DNA from: Aquibacillus sediminis
Lineage (GTDB): Bacteria > Bacillota > Bacilli > Bacillales > Amphibacillaceae
Length of the DNA: 64,000 nt
Direction: 5' to 3'
Assembly (NCBI RefSeq): GCF_005870085.1
Contig: NZ_SZNM01000014.1
Span: 1-64,000, forward strand
The notes under the pieces are model-generated. The model was not told the DNA's origin. It saw nothing but the letters and a program-made list of their open reading frames with translations, and searched no databases. Shown in pieces: positions 34,662 through 44,410 of the stretch (the first letter of the stretch is position 1; each line of letters opens with the position of its first letter). Both the position numbers and the translations under genes were made by a program.

Positions 34662-35531
34662 TTACAATGTTTTCACATCTAAGCTTCGAATAAACGTAAT
34701 AAATGCTTGTACAATATTCAGTTCTGTTGATTCGTTGTGATAATACATCCATGTTTTTCTTGTAACTGTTTCCCCATTTGTGTCTCGGATTGGTTTGATA
34801 AAAAGTTCAGGATGCTGCCGAACAACGAGGTTAGCGAGGATCGCATAACCAAGTCCGTTAATCACCATTTCTTTACATGTCTCCACCTCGTTTACTTGAA
34901 TATGAACCGATGGCATTTCACTATAATGATTGTACCACCACCGATCTACAATATTTCTCATTAAACCATCTGTAAAATAATCAATCCGCGGAAGCTTCGG
35001 CAGCTCTTTCCATTCAAACTCCCATGGTGCCGCCACACAAATCTCTTCATCATACAGAAGCTCTTTTTCCCCCTTCCATGGATAGTCCCCTTTTATAAAG
35101 CTAATATGAACATTATGGTTCAAAAGTTCACGGTGCATCTCACTACTCCAACCGGTGAAAACACGGAACTCCACATTCGGATATTTTTCTTTAAACAGAC
35201 GTAGCAGTTTTGGCATTTTATTCAGCGCAAAAAAATTGGAGACCCCAACACGTAGCGTACCTGCTACCTCGCTTTTCATATTATTAATTTTTTCGGTAAT
35301 GACTTGTTCTTGTTGAAGCATTTTCTTCGCATGAAGCGCTAATTCTCTTCCTTCAGGCGTAAACATGATTCCCCGCCTTTTGCGGATGATGATTGGTACT
35401 TGATAATGCTCCTCCAGCCGTTTAATACGTGCTGTTAATGTCGGTTGGGAGACAAACAACTGGTCTGCTGCCTGGGTAATATTCTCGGTTTGGTCAAGAA
35501 TGGTGAGCATTTTCCAATCTTGTACGTCCAT
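34662..35531 (-). CDS. LysR-family transcriptional regulator of the methylcitrate operon
   Basis: A 289-residue LysR regulator with an N-terminal winged helix (residues 1-60, QAADQLFVSQPTLTARIKRLEE) and a periplasmic-binding-protein-like effector domain (about 90-285). AGGAGGGT precedes the ATG. It is divergent from the citrate synthase-prpD-prpB operon with 140 bp between, the classical LysR arrangement, so it most likely activates that operon in response to methylcitrate or a related intermediate. A GltC/CcpC-like sequence style is visible; the effector is unknown. Confidence 0.9.
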   Translation of the reverse strand: MDVQDWKMLTILDQTENITQAADQLFVSQPTLTARIKRLEEHYQVPIIIRKRRGIMFTPEGRELALHAKKMLQQEQVITEKINNMKSEVAGTLRVGVSNFFALNKMPKLLRLFKEKYPNVEFRVFTGWSSEMHRELLNHNVHISFIKGDYPWKGEKELLYDEEICVAAPWEFEWKELPKLPRIDYFTDGLMRNIVDRWWYNHYSEMPSVHIQVNEVETCKEMVINGLGYAILANLVVRQHPELFIKPIRDTNGETVTRKTWMYYHNESTELNIVQAFITFIRSLDVKTL

Positions 35532-35593
35532 CTGTACCCTCCTAGTCTTTATGATATAGAAAAAATTTATGGTTAGGAATTAAAAAACAATAG

Positions 35594-35622
35594 TTCAATT
35601 ATACTGCATTTAATTATACAAT
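35594..35622 (+). promoter_or_regulatory. Promoter of the citrate synthase-prpDB operon
   Basis: TTCAAT (35594-35599) and TACAAT (35617-35622) are 17 bases apart. AATTATAC occurs twice across it (direct repeats), a possible LysR contact region. Confidence 0.5.
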
Positions 35623-35671
35623 AAATTAACAATACTTAGAAAATTATAAAAACTAATGGAGGAGGAGTTTG

Positions 35672-36781
35672 ATGATTACGAATGAGTCCTATGTACCAGG
35701 TTTGGCAGGTGTGATTGCTTCTGAAACCGCTATCTCTCTATTGGATACCGAGAAAGAAAAGATTATTATACGCGGCCATGATTTAATCGAATTGTCACGA
35801 ACCAACAGTTATACAGACATCATTCACTTATTATTAGAGAACGAACTTCCAAGCGATTCCGAAAAAGAAGCGATGTTTCAAAAGTTAAAAAACAATTACA
35901 ATGTTCCAGAGGAAATTTTCGACCTATTGAAATTATTACCAAAAGAAACACACCCAATGGACGGCCAGCGAACCGCTTTGTCTGCACTTGCCGGTTATGA
36001 CAGTCGCATTGACGACCGCAGCCCAGAAGCAAACAAACAAAAAGCGTATCAACTGCTTGGACAATTGCCGACTATCACAGTGAACAGTTACCGGATTCTT
36101 AATGGAAAAGACCCTGTCTATCCAGATCCAAACCTTTCCTACAGTGCGAACTTTTTATATATGATTACAGGGAAAAAACCAACAGAACTTGAGGGAAATA
36201 TTTTTGATCGATCCTTGTTACTGTACAGTGAACATGAAATGCCGAACTCTACTTTTACAGCAAGAGTGATTGCTTCGACGAACTCCGATATTTACGGAGC
36301 GCTTACGGGTGCGGTTACATCGTTAAAAGGGAACTTGCATGGCGGGGCGAATGAAGCGGTTATGTATCTGTTGAATCAAGCCGATTCGGTCAGCCAGTTT
36401 GAAAAGATTTTAAAACAAAAACTTGCCAACAAAGAAAAAGTTATGGGATTTGGGCACCGTGTCTATATGAACCGCATCGATCCACGAGCACTGATTATGA
36501 AAGAATCGCTTGCTGAACTGTGCGATCTGAAAGGGGATTCCACACTACTTGACATGTGCGAAGCAGGCGAGCGACTGATGGAAAAAGAAAAAGGGCTATA
36601 TCCGAATCTTGACTATTATGCTGCACCGGTTTACTGGATGCTTGGCATTCCAATACCACTTTACACACCAATTTTTTTCAGTTCCAGATCTGCAGGGATT
36701 GCGGCACACGTCATCGAACAGCATGAAAACAACCGCCTCTTCCGTCCGCGTGTGCATTATGTTGGAAAACCATTGTCATAG
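35672..36781 (+). CDS. Citrate synthase/2-methylcitrate synthase
   Basis: This 369-residue protein is a short Gram-positive-type citrate synthase. Catalytic residues appear in NLHGGANEAV (His), GFGHRVYMNRIDPRA (His and Arg) and LDYYAAPVYWMLGIP, where an Asp for citrate synthases lies at Asp-Tyr-Tyr. GGAGGAGGAG precedes the ATG at 35672; a TTG one codon earlier is less likely. With prpD and prpB following, it should condense propionyl-CoA and oxaloacetate to 2-methylcitrate, like MmgD of B. subtilis. It may also accept acetyl-CoA. Confidence 0.9.
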   Translation: MITNESYVPGLAGVIASETAISLLDTEKEKIIIRGHDLIELSRTNSYTDIIHLLLENELPSDSEKEAMFQKLKNNYNVPEEIFDLLKLLPKETHPMDGQRTALSALAGYDSRIDDRSPEANKQKAYQLLGQLPTITVNSYRILNGKDPVYPDPNLSYSANFLYMITGKKPTELEGNIFDRSLLLYSEHEMPNSTFTARVIASTNSDIYGALTGAVTSLKGNLHGGANEAVMYLLNQADSVSQFEKILKQKLANKEKVMGFGHRVYMNRIDPRALIMKESLAELCDLKGDSTLLDMCEAGERLMEKEKGLYPNLDYYAAPVYWMLGIPIPLYTPIFFSSRSAGIAAHVIEQHENNRLFRPRVHYVGKPLS

Positions 36782-36854
36782 AGTAAGCTTTAGTCCATGA
36801 AGGATTATACTGTCCGATGATCAATAAATCCAATTTGTAAAGGAGAAAAGATAG

Positions 36855-38303
36855 ATGGTACAACTAATCAATCAAAAACAGACCGACACTTTAATTGAGG
36901 AAATAACAGATTATGTATTAAATAAAGAGATTACGAGTGAGGAAGCGTTTAAAACCGCTGAGTATGTATTAATGGATACATTGGGATGCGGCATTCTTGC
37001 CCTCAATTACCCAGAATGCACAAAATTACTCGGACCGATTGTGCCAGGTACCGTCGTTCCAGGAGGTAGCCGTGTGCCAGGTACTTCCTATGAGTTGGAT
37101 CCGGTACAGGCAGCATTTAATATTGGAACAATGATTCGCTGGCTTGATTATAATGACACATGGCTTGCAGCGGAATGGGGCCATCCTTCCGACAACTTAG
37201 GCGGTATTTTAGCTGCTGCCGATTATATTAGCCAACGGCGTTTGAAAAAAGGGGAAGAGCCGGTTCCTGTCAAAGATGTACTAGAAGCAATGATCAAGGC
37301 CCATGAAATACAAGGTGTGTTAGCACTTGATAATAGTTTAAACCGTGTTGGGCTTGACCATGTCTTATATGTAAAAATCGCAACCACTGCCGTTGTCACC
37401 AAAATGCTTGGCGGCGGAAGAGAAGAAATCAACAACGCATTGTCCCACGCTTGGATTGATAACGGTAGTTTACGTACGTACCGTCATGCACCAAATACTG
37501 GTTCAAGGAAATCTTGGGCTGCCGGAGACGCCACAAGTCGCGGCGTGCGCTTAAGCTTAATGGCGATGCAGGGGGAAATGGGGTATGAGACGCCGCTTAC
37601 TGCAGAAGGTTGGGGCTTTCAAGATGTACAATTTGCAAAACAAGAATTAACCTTACAGCGCCCACTTGACAGTTATGTGATGGAAAATGTGCTGTTTAAA
37701 GTTGCCTATCCTGCCGAATTCCATGCGCAAACAGTAGCCGAAGCCGCGGTTGATTTGCATCCAGAAGTCATTGATCGCTTAGATGAAATCGATAAAATTA
37801 CGATTACCACCCATGAATCTGCCATCCGTATTATTGATAAGACGGGGCCTTTATACAACCCAGCTGACAGGGATCACTGCCTGCAGTACATTACAGCAAT
37901 TGGCTTATTGAAAGGAAATGTAACCGCAGAAGATTACGAAGAGGAAGCGGCTGCAAATCCTAGAATTGATCAACTACGGGACAAAATGGAGGTCATCGAA
38001 AACAAACAATATACCAAAGACTACCTTGATCCAGAAAAGCGATCGATTGCGAATGCCGTGCAAGTACATTACAAAGACGGATCATCATCAACCAATGTAG
38101 AATATCAGTACCCGCTCGGACATCGTTTCCGCCGAGAAGAAGCTTTTCCAAAAATTAGGGAGAAACTATCTTACAATCTTTCAACACAGTTTACCGAAAA
38201 ACAACGCAAACAGATTGAAGCATCGAGCTTTGAAAATGATCAATTCACACAAATGCCAGTCGAAAAGTTTGTGAATCTGTTCTTACCAACGTATTATTTA
38301 TAA
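36855..38303 (+). CDS. prpD: MmgE/PrpD-family 2-methylcitrate dehydratase, copy 2
   Basis: A 482-residue protein aligned end to end with copy 1: [62 protein letters not shown] and [11 protein letters not shown]. It dehydrates 2-methylcitrate. AAAGGAGAAAAGATAG precedes the ATG. It follows citrate synthase by about 73 bp and prpB by 45 bp, so this cluster contains the full enzyme set needed after propionyl-CoA, apart from methylaconitate rehydration, which aconitase could do. Confidence 0.93.
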   Translation: MVQLINQKQTDTLIEEITDYVLNKEITSEEAFKTAEYVLMDTLGCGILALNYPECTKLLGPIVPGTVVPGGSRVPGTSYELDPVQAAFNIGTMIRWLDYNDTWLAAEWGHPSDNLGGILAAADYISQRRLKKGEEPVPVKDVLEAMIKAHEIQGVLALDNSLNRVGLDHVLYVKIATTAVVTKMLGGGREEINNALSHAWIDNGSLRTYRHAPNTGSRKSWAAGDATSRGVRLSLMAMQGEMGYETPLTAEGWGFQDVQFAKQELTLQRPLDSYVMENVLFKVAYPAEFHAQTVAEAAVDLHPEVIDRLDEIDKITITTHESAIRIIDKTGPLYNPADRDHCLQYITAIGLLKGNVTAEDYEEEAAANPRIDQLRDKMEVIENKQYTKDYLDPEKRSIANAVQVHYKDGSSSTNVEYQYPLGHRFRREEAFPKIREKLSYNLSTQFTEKQRKQIEASSFENDQFTQMPVEKFVNLFLPTYYL

Positions 38304-38348
38304 TAAACAATGATCTATTAGTATAGAAGAGAGAAAGGAGATCTTTTT

Positions 38349-39251
38349 ATGGCATGGATTGTGGATCAACCATCTTCTCAACAAGAATTAGCAGATCAAT
38401 TTAAAAACATGATTAAGCACCCAGATATTTTGCAAATTCCAGGTGCGCACGATGCGATGGCTGGACTTATCGCAAAAAATACTGGATTTCAAGCATTGTA
38501 CTTATCAGGAGGGGCTTATACAGCAAGTCGCGGATTGCCTGATTTAGGAATTGTGACATCCAATGAGGTGGCGGACCGGGCAAAAGATATTGTGCGTGCG
38601 ACCGATTTACCACTTCTCGTCGACATTGATACAGGGTTTGGTGGTGTATTAAATGTTGCACGAACAGCAAGGGAAATGTTCGAGGCCAATGTTGCAGCCG
38701 TCCAAATCGAGGACCAACAACTGCCGAAGAAATGCGGCCATTTAAATGGCAAACAATTAGTGACGACAGAAGAAATGAGCCAAAAAATCCAAGTAATAAA
38801 AGAAGTGGCACCGAGTATGATCGTCGTTGCTCGGACAGATGCGTTGGCAACAGAAGGGATCGAATCAGCATTAGAACGGGCGAATGCCTATATCGAAGCA
38901 GGTGCGGATGCGATTTTTCCGGAAGCTTTAAGAACTGATGAAGAATTCCGTTTTTTTGCTAACAATCTTTCTGTTCCGATTCTTGCAAACATGACCGAAT
39001 TTGGCAAAACCCCTTATATTTCCGCACAAGCATTCCAGGAAATGGGCGTCGGCATGGTAATCTATCCGGTCACTTCGATGCGGGTTGCTGCGAAAGCGTA
39101 TGAGCGCGTGTTTGATTTAATTAAACAAGATGGCTCACAACAAGCAGCTGAACAAGACATGCAACCAAGAAAAGAATTGTATGATACGATCTCTTATTAT
39201 GACTTCGAAGATCTCGATAAACATGTCGCAAAAACGGTATTGAACGATTAA
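38349..39251 (+). CDS. prpB: Methylisocitrate lyase, copy 2
   Basis: A 300-residue protein with the lyase signature KKCGHL (catalytic Cys129), VDIDTGFGG for the metal, VARTDA and NMTEFGKTP. It cleaves 2-methylisocitrate to pyruvate and succinate. GAAAGGAG precedes the ATG. It is the last gene of the LysR-controlled operon and a close paralogue of the protein at 21070. Downstream is a stem-loop. Confidence 0.93.
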   Translation: MAWIVDQPSSQQELADQFKNMIKHPDILQIPGAHDAMAGLIAKNTGFQALYLSGGAYTASRGLPDLGIVTSNEVADRAKDIVRATDLPLLVDIDTGFGGVLNVARTAREMFEANVAAVQIEDQQLPKKCGHLNGKQLVTTEEMSQKIQVIKEVAPSMIVVARTDALATEGIESALERANAYIEAGADAIFPEALRTDEEFRFFANNLSVPILANMTEFGKTPYISAQAFQEMGVGMVIYPVTSMRVAAKAYERVFDLIKQDGSQQAAEQDMQPRKELYDTISYYDFEDLDKHVAKTVLND

Positions 39252-39285
39252 ACGCAGACGATGAATCATAGATAGAAGATTTTAT

Positions 39286-39324
39286 AACGGCCTAAGCTCT
39301 TGTTCCAAAGGGCTTAGGCCGTTT
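39286..39324 (+). terminator. Hairpin after prpB copy 2
   Basis: AACGGCCTAAGC pairs with GCTTAGGCCGTT over 12 bases; the T-run after it is short. Confidence 0.7.
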
Positions 39325-39431
39325 AAGTGTAACGTCGTAGCTATTATATTACTGGCTCCATTCTAAGTACAAAAACCTGTATATGTTGAGTTGTTAACTA
39401 TTGTGTTCTTTAGGGAGTACAGCTTCTGTCA

Positions 39432-39950
39432 TTATTCGTTATTATTTGCTAATGCAATGTTTATATGGGCTAAATGGTGCTCTTCATGCCAAGCTAGTTT
39501 TGCAAGTTTAGTGGCAACTGTTATTTTTCCGTTTATCTCGTGCGTAAAAGCCCGCTCTAATTGATCTTCCGTTAACCTTTGCCCTAAAGAAACGATGCGT
39601 TCATTTATACCTTCCAACATTTTTATCGAACTTTCAACGGGAAGCCTTGTATCCGGTTGAATAGCCCACTTGTCTTGATCAAAGTTTGGCACGTTTGGAT
39701 TTTCATCCGTTAAAGCCATTTTCAAACGTTGAAACATGTTCAACTGAGAGTCAGCAATATGGTGAACAAGTTGGCGAACTGTCCAACTACCATCACGATA
39801 CGTTTTGCTTAATTGTTCATCACTTAGCGTAGCGACAGTTTCTCTTTATCGAGTAGTGGTCGTTTCTATTTGCTTTAACCATTCTTGAATATGATCCAAT
39901 GTTACCTTGTCGGGTACTTCTAATTTGCCAATTGGGTACCTTACATCCAT
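39432..39950 (-). pseudogene. DinB/YfiT-family putative metal-dependent hydrolase with an in-frame TAA
   Basis: From the ATG at 39950 (after GGGGGAGTT) the frame reads MDVRYPIGKLEVPDK... for 34 codons, hits TAA at 39848-39846, and continues in the same frame with ETVATLSDEQLSKTYRDG, SWTVRQLVHHIADS and KLAWHEEHHLAHI to 39432. The joined sequence matches the whole of B. subtilis YfiT, a bacillithiol-transferase-like DinB protein with a three-His metal site (HH...HHHIAH pattern). All metal ligands lie after the stop. Restart at an internal ATG (39743) would lose the first histidine region. One base change explains the break. Confidence 0.8.
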
Positions 39951-40336
39951 TATTTAACTCCCCCATTCCTTTAATTCATAATATTTCGTAGTAATGTTGA
40001 ATATACCTAATTGACTTACTTGTTACAAACCTTAAGCATAATAAGTGCTGATGTTTCTTTACAACAAGTTCTGCCCAGCTAAATTCTCCTTCACTACTTC
40101 ATGAAAAAACTAGCATACTGTCATCCTATGTAACTTTTGTGCTCATGTCTCCTTTAATATTAGCAACTCTTATTACCGATAGCGACAAAGCTTTTTATCG
40201 TGGACATTTAATACCTTATTTTAAGATTTTAAAGCGAAAATAGTGCTTTTTAAAATAAAGGTACAAATGTCCGTAACCGCAATGAACCCAATAGTTGCCA
40301 TTTTCACTATTCATTTAAGCAGTGAACTATTAATAG
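39951..40336. other. Gene-free stretch between the DinB pseudogene and the MFS gene
   Basis: About 385 bp of AT-rich sequence. I find no supported ORF, RNA or repeat before the terminator at 40337. Confidence 0.45.
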
Positions 40337-40378
40337 AAAAAGGAGTACGAAACGTCATGCGAATTGTACTCCTTTTTC
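40337..40378. terminator. Terminator of the MFS gene at 40417
   Basis: AAAAGGAGTAC pairs with GTACTCCTTTT; runs of A and T on either side let it work in both directions. On the minus strand it closes the MFS gene. Confidence 0.8.
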
Positions 40379-40416
40379 TCACCTTTCTTCTACATGCCTA
40401 CAATCCTTCACAACTT

Positions 40417-41652
40417 TTAATGTTGCGTTTCTTCCATAACGAGTTTGTTTTCATGGATTTGATATTCTGTCGAACGAACTTTCCATGACCTCCACATCGT
40501 TACAGAGGCGATGATTGTAATTAAACCGACATAGAATAAAATCCAGAAACTTGCATGAAAGTTACCCGTATAATCACGAAGAATGCCAAAAACTTCAGGT
40601 CCTATTAAAATGCCAGTGTTTTCTCCAATAATAACAATGGCCATCGCAATTCCGATCGTTTCTTTTCTTTTGGCAAGCTTTGGTGCAGAAGCAAAGATAA
40701 TGGTAGGTGTAATTCCTCCAATTACACCTAATACAATCGCACTTCCATACAGGATGATGGGATGATCTATTAAAAACATCGGCCAAATAAGTGCCATAAC
40801 GAGTGGAGGTATTAGAAATAGAAACAGTTTATTTTCAAATCTTTTTAGCAAGAAACCTCCATATAAATTGCTCCCTATCATGAAAAAGGATAAAAGACCT
40901 GGTATGATGGCTGCGTGGGCTAAAGACATTGATGAGGATTCCACTAAATAGGTAGAAATCCACGTATTAAAAGCAAATAAAGAAAAGGTAAACGATGCAA
41001 ATGCTCCAGCTACCACCCATATACGCTTATTTTTCACCTCCTCTTTTATTGCGTTCTTAGGAATAGTCCCTTCAGACGATTCGTTATGTGAATCAGCTTC
41101 TCTTGGTATTTTTTTCGCATATATAATAAAACTTCCAATAAGAAATAACATTAAAATGGACCAATAAATCCCCGTGTTAAATTCTGAGACAATATATGGG
41201 GCAAATAAAAACATAATCAGACTGCCAAGGGGAATCCATGTTGACCAAATCCCCATCGCAATACTCATCCGATCTGGCGGAATAAATCGTCCGATTGCGG
41301 ATGGTGCTGCCACAGATACGATTCCAAATCCGATTCCTTGTATGATTCGTGACAGTAGCAAAATGAGAAAATTTCCTGCAAAAAAACTACATAAAACACC
41401 AGCAAAAAGGACAGCTATTCCTAACAATCCAACTGCACGTTCCCCATATTTTTGAACAATAAATCCACCAGGAACTGCAGCTAGAAGCGTCATAAGTGCA
41501 AATAATGACATTAACAAGGCACTGTTCATATATGTAACGTCAAACTGCGCTTGCAACACTGGCATAACAGGCGGTACCGAAAACTGTACAAGCGTCGCGA
41601 TCACCCCTGCTGAAAATGCTACCCATAATATCCCCCAAGAAGACTTGGTCAT
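40417..41652 (-). CDS. MFS transporter (CynX/NimT-like)
   Basis: A 411-residue protein with twelve hydrophobic segments and MFS loops (GGFIVQKYGERAVG between helices 2 and 3, RIIQGIGFGIVSVAAPSAIGRFIPPDR near helix 4). The central cytoplasmic loop is charged (READSHNESSEG). GGAGGGGGA precedes two ATGs; I use 41652. It lies just after the terminator of the phenol operon on the same strand, so it has its own promoter. It may take up an aromatic compound, but the family also moves cyanate, nitrate and others. Confidence 0.82.
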   Translation of the reverse strand: MTKSSWGILWVAFSAGVIATLVQFSVPPVMPVLQAQFDVTYMNSALLMSLFALMTLLAAVPGGFIVQKYGERAVGLLGIAVLFAGVLCSFFAGNFLILLLSRIIQGIGFGIVSVAAPSAIGRFIPPDRMSIAMGIWSTWIPLGSLIMFLFAPYIVSEFNTGIYWSILMLFLIGSFIIYAKKIPREADSHNESSEGTIPKNAIKEEVKNKRIWVVAGAFASFTFSLFAFNTWISTYLVESSSMSLAHAAIIPGLLSFFMIGSNLYGGFLLKRFENKLFLFLIPPLVMALIWPMFLIDHPIILYGSAIVLGVIGGITPTIIFASAPKLAKRKETIGIAMAIVIIGENTGILIGPEVFGILRDYTGNFHASFWILFYVGLITIIASVTMWRSWKVRSTEYQIHENKLVMEETQH

Positions 41653-41851
41653 CATTCCCCCTCCTAAACGGAACAAATTTACTTTTATGCAGTAAGTTTT
41701 TAAAAAAGCATACAAAAAATTGTTTTTTGTGAAGATGATTAGGACTCGTTCTTACATGATCGAGCGCTCCTCTCTCTTGTTAACGTATATTTCGCTAGTT
41801 CACCATACCAACTAACTTATTGCACATAAATCCTGATATTCCGTAATTCTG

Positions 41852-41889
41852 AAAAATGCCATGTCATTTCCAAAGACATGGCATTTCTA
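41852..41889 (-). terminator. Terminator of the phenol/catechol operon
   Basis: AAATGCCATGTC and GACATGGCATTT are perfect arms around a short loop, followed on the minus strand by Ts. It lies six bases after the last gene of the ten-gene operon. Confidence 0.9.
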
Positions 41890-41894
41890 CAAAT

Positions 41895-43370
41895 TTATTT
41901 CAATGCAATACACACCGTTTTCGCTTCTGTAAAAAATTCTAGACTGTGCGCTCCACCTTCACGGCCAACTCCACTCTTGTTAAAGCCTCCAAACGGGGCG
42001 CGAAGGTCACGGACAAACCAGCAGTTCACCCAAATTGTCCCAGCACGGACGTGATGCGAGACGCGGTGGGCACGTTTCAGATTTTCCGTCCAAATCACGC
42101 CGTTTAAACCGTAATCGGTATTATTTGCAATCGCTAGTGCTTCCTCTTCTGTATCGAATGGAATAATCGTCACGATCGGACCAAATATTTCTTCCTGGCA
42201 TATACGTGCATCTGGGTCTTCATGTAAATAAATCGTCGGCTCTAAGTAATAGCCATCTTTTATATGTTCATCTAGACTTGGGCGCTTGCCCCCGTATACT
42301 AACGTTGCATTTTCTTGTTTGGCAATGTCCAAATAGCTCGTTACTTTACGATAATGTGCTTCACTAACGACAGGCCCCATATTTGTATTCGCATTTTGCG
42401 GATCGCCTACATTAAGTTCTGATGCCGCTTGTTTAAAACGTTCGATGAATTCATCTAAGATCGAACGTTGCACAAGAATTCTCGAGCCAGCTAAGCAGAC
42501 TTGACCTGAATTTAAAAAGGCAGCTCGGATGGATTCAGGAATGGCTTTATCAAGATCCGCATCATCAAAAATGATATTTGCTGCTTTTCCTCCTAATTCA
42601 AAGGAAACTTTTTTCAAGGTGTCTGCCCCGTTTTTCATAATCGCTTTTCCTGTTGTCGTCTCCCCGGTAAAGGAAACAAGGTCAACCTCAGGATGAGTCG
42701 TCATAAACTCACCAGCAGAATCAGGACCAAACCCTTGGACTACATTCACTACCCCATCAGGAATTCCAGCCTCTTTTGCCATTTCCCCAAGTAGAGACAC
42801 GGATAATGGTGTGATTTCTGCTGGTTTAATGACCACGGTATTTCCAGCTGCTAGACAAGGTCCTAGCTTCCAAGTTGTCAGCATAAATGGTAAATTCCAT
42901 GGTGTAATAAGGGCGGCTACCCCAACCGGTTCATAACGCGTATAATTTAAATAGTCCTCTTCCATTGGATACACTTCTCCGCCTTGTTTTTCCATAAAAT
43001 CAGCGAAGAACTTTAGATTATTGGCCGCACGCGGTATTTCTGCTTCTAATGCTACTGGATAAGGTTTCCCCACGTCTAAAGCTTCTAAGTGTGCTAACTC
43101 TTCTTTTCTTTCCAAAATAATTTCTGCCATCCGACGTATTTTATTGCAACGCTCTTTTACTGTCATCGTTCGCCACGGTCCATCCTCAAACGCACGTCTA
43201 GCGGCCCTACAAGCTTGATCAACATCTTCATAGGAAGCCTCGTGGACATGTGCAATCACTTCCTGGGTTGCTGGATTTTTTACATCAAAGGTGGAATGAC
43301 TACTAGATTTGACATACTTTCCATCTATATATAACTGCACTTCTCTTAGATCTGTTTCCACATTTTTCAT
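41895..43370 (-). CDS. dmpC: 2-hydroxymuconic semialdehyde dehydrogenase
   Basis: This 491-residue aldehyde dehydrogenase has FTGETTTGK (cofactor), the catalytic Glu in FELGGKAANI and the nucleophilic Cys in NSGQVCLAGSR. The PWNLPFMLTTWK and WVNCWFVRDLRAPFGG motifs are typical of the XylG/DmpC/HpaE branch. It oxidises the ring-cleavage product of catechol to 2-hydroxymuconate, the first step of the 4-oxalocrotonate branch. It is the last gene of the operon, seven bases after the tautomerase gene. With catechol dioxygenase in the operon, the muconic semialdehyde is the likely substrate; the HpaE substrate is an alternative. Confidence 0.88.
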   Translation of the reverse strand: MKNVETDLREVQLYIDGKYVKSSSHSTFDVKNPATQEVIAHVHEASYEDVDQACRAARRAFEDGPWRTMTVKERCNKIRRMAEIILERKEELAHLEALDVGKPYPVALEAEIPRAANNLKFFADFMEKQGGEVYPMEEDYLNYTRYEPVGVAALITPWNLPFMLTTWKLGPCLAAGNTVVIKPAEITPLSVSLLGEMAKEAGIPDGVVNVVQGFGPDSAGEFMTTHPEVDLVSFTGETTTGKAIMKNGADTLKKVSFELGGKAANIIFDDADLDKAIPESIRAAFLNSGQVCLAGSRILVQRSILDEFIERFKQAASELNVGDPQNANTNMGPVVSEAHYRKVTSYLDIAKQENATLVYGGKRPSLDEHIKDGYYLEPTIYLHEDPDARICQEEIFGPIVTIIPFDTEEEALAIANNTDYGLNGVIWTENLKRAHRVSHHVRAGTIWVNCWFVRDLRAPFGGFNKSGVGREGGAHSLEFFTEAKTVCIALK

Positions 43371-43376
43371 CCAAAA

Positions 43377-43583
43377 TCACCCTTTCTTTGCTGATTGTTT
43401 TCGCTTTTTCACCGACTCCCCAGCAATCCCCCAATTGTCCGGTGGCATTTCCTGAATCATAACACGAACATTTTGGGGTGGTGCTTCCAATACATCTGCT
43501 ACCAAATCTGTTACTTCTCTTATTAATCTTTCTTTTTTCTCAGGGGGACGCCCTTCTAAAATATTGATTTGAATCAAAGGCAT
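43377..43583 (-). CDS. dmpI: 4-oxalocrotonate tautomerase
   Basis: A 68-residue protein starting MPLIQINILEGRPPEKKERL. After Met removal, Pro1 is the catalytic base of the tautomerase superfamily, and the Arg near position 11 and Arg39 region (NVRVMIQEMPPDNWGIAG) complete the active site. It converts 2-hydroxymuconate to 2-oxo-3-hexenedioate. It sits between the dehydrogenase and decarboxylase genes, in pathway order. Confidence 0.92.
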   Translation of the reverse strand: MPLIQINILEGRPPEKKERLIREVTDLVADVLEAPPQNVRVMIQEMPPDNWGIAGESVKKRKQSAKKG

Positions 43584-43597
43584 ACGACCACTCCTTT

Positions 43598-44389
43598 CTA
43601 TTCAATAAAAGCCGCTTCTAACGCTCCTATTCCATCAAAACTAACCGAAAAATGATCACCAGGTTCGATCGCAAACGCCTTCGCGAGTGCGCCACTTAAG
43701 ACAACCTCTCCTGGTTGAATACGCTGATTTCTCTCCTTCAACTTGTTGGCCATCCATGCAATTGCTCTTGCCGGATGTCCCATTACCGCTGCACCTGCAC
43801 TGGTCGCAACGATCTCACCATTCTTTTTAAACACCATTCCCATCAAGCGTAAGTCAACATCATTTACTTGATAAAACCTCTCACTAATTAAATAACGCGA
43901 GGAGGAAGAATTATCAGCCACAACATCTGGAAGTGTAAAGTCAAAGTTACGATAGCGGCTATCAATGATTTCCATTGCTGGCGTAATGTATGCGGTAGCA
44001 TCTAAAATATCTGCAACCGTGATATGATCTCCAGATACCTCTTTATCAAAAACAAAAGCAATTTCAGGTTCCACCTTTGCATGAATAAACGGCTTTGTTG
44101 AGATAGGGTCTCCTTCAAACAGTTGCATGTTATCCAGAAGTACTCCGTAAGATGGTTCATGCACCCCCATCATTTCCTGCTTCGATTTACTCGTTAAGCC
44201 AAGTTTTCGTCCGGAAATTTTCGCATTTTCTTTGTTACACTTCATTTCTATTAATCTATCTTGAATGTGATAAGCTAATTCCACATCAAGCTCTGGAAAT
44301 TGATCGACAAACTTATCTACTTCATAAGCATTTGTTTCCGCATTATATAATTCATCTGCTATATGACCAATCACATCGGTCTCAATCAC
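43598..44389 (-). CDS. dmpH: 4-oxalocrotonate decarboxylase
   Basis: A 263-residue member of the hydratase/decarboxylase family related to fumarylacetoacetate hydrolases. Metal-binding residues are in HAKVEPEIAF and EIIDSRY. The stretches EIIDSRYRNFDFTLPDVVADNSSSSRY and VDLRLMGMVF (split here) follow DmpH rather than the hydratase DmpE, which is encoded at 46324 as a separate paralogue. It decarboxylates 2-oxo-3-hexenedioate to 2-hydroxypentadienoate and normally works in a complex with the hydratase. The start is GTG, with GGAGG nine bases upstream. Confidence 0.88.
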   Translation of the reverse strand: MIETDVIGHIADELYNAETNAYEVDKFVDQFPELDVELAYHIQDRLIEMKCNKENAKISGRKLGLTSKSKQEMMGVHEPSYGVLLDNMQLFEGDPISTKPFIHAKVEPEIAFVFDKEVSGDHITVADILDATAYITPAMEIIDSRYRNFDFTLPDVVADNSSSSRYLISERFYQVNDVDLRLMGMVFKKNGEIVATSAGAAVMGHPARAIAWMANKLKERNQRIQPGEVVLSGALAKAFAIEPGDHFSVSFDGIGALEAAFIE

Positions 44390-44410
44390 CGATCATCACC
44401 TCCTAGTCTT

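Noticed and set aside
39925-39940. CCAATTGGGTACC near the start of the DinB gene as another operator
   Set aside because: Only one half matches and it is within coding sequence (PIGK).
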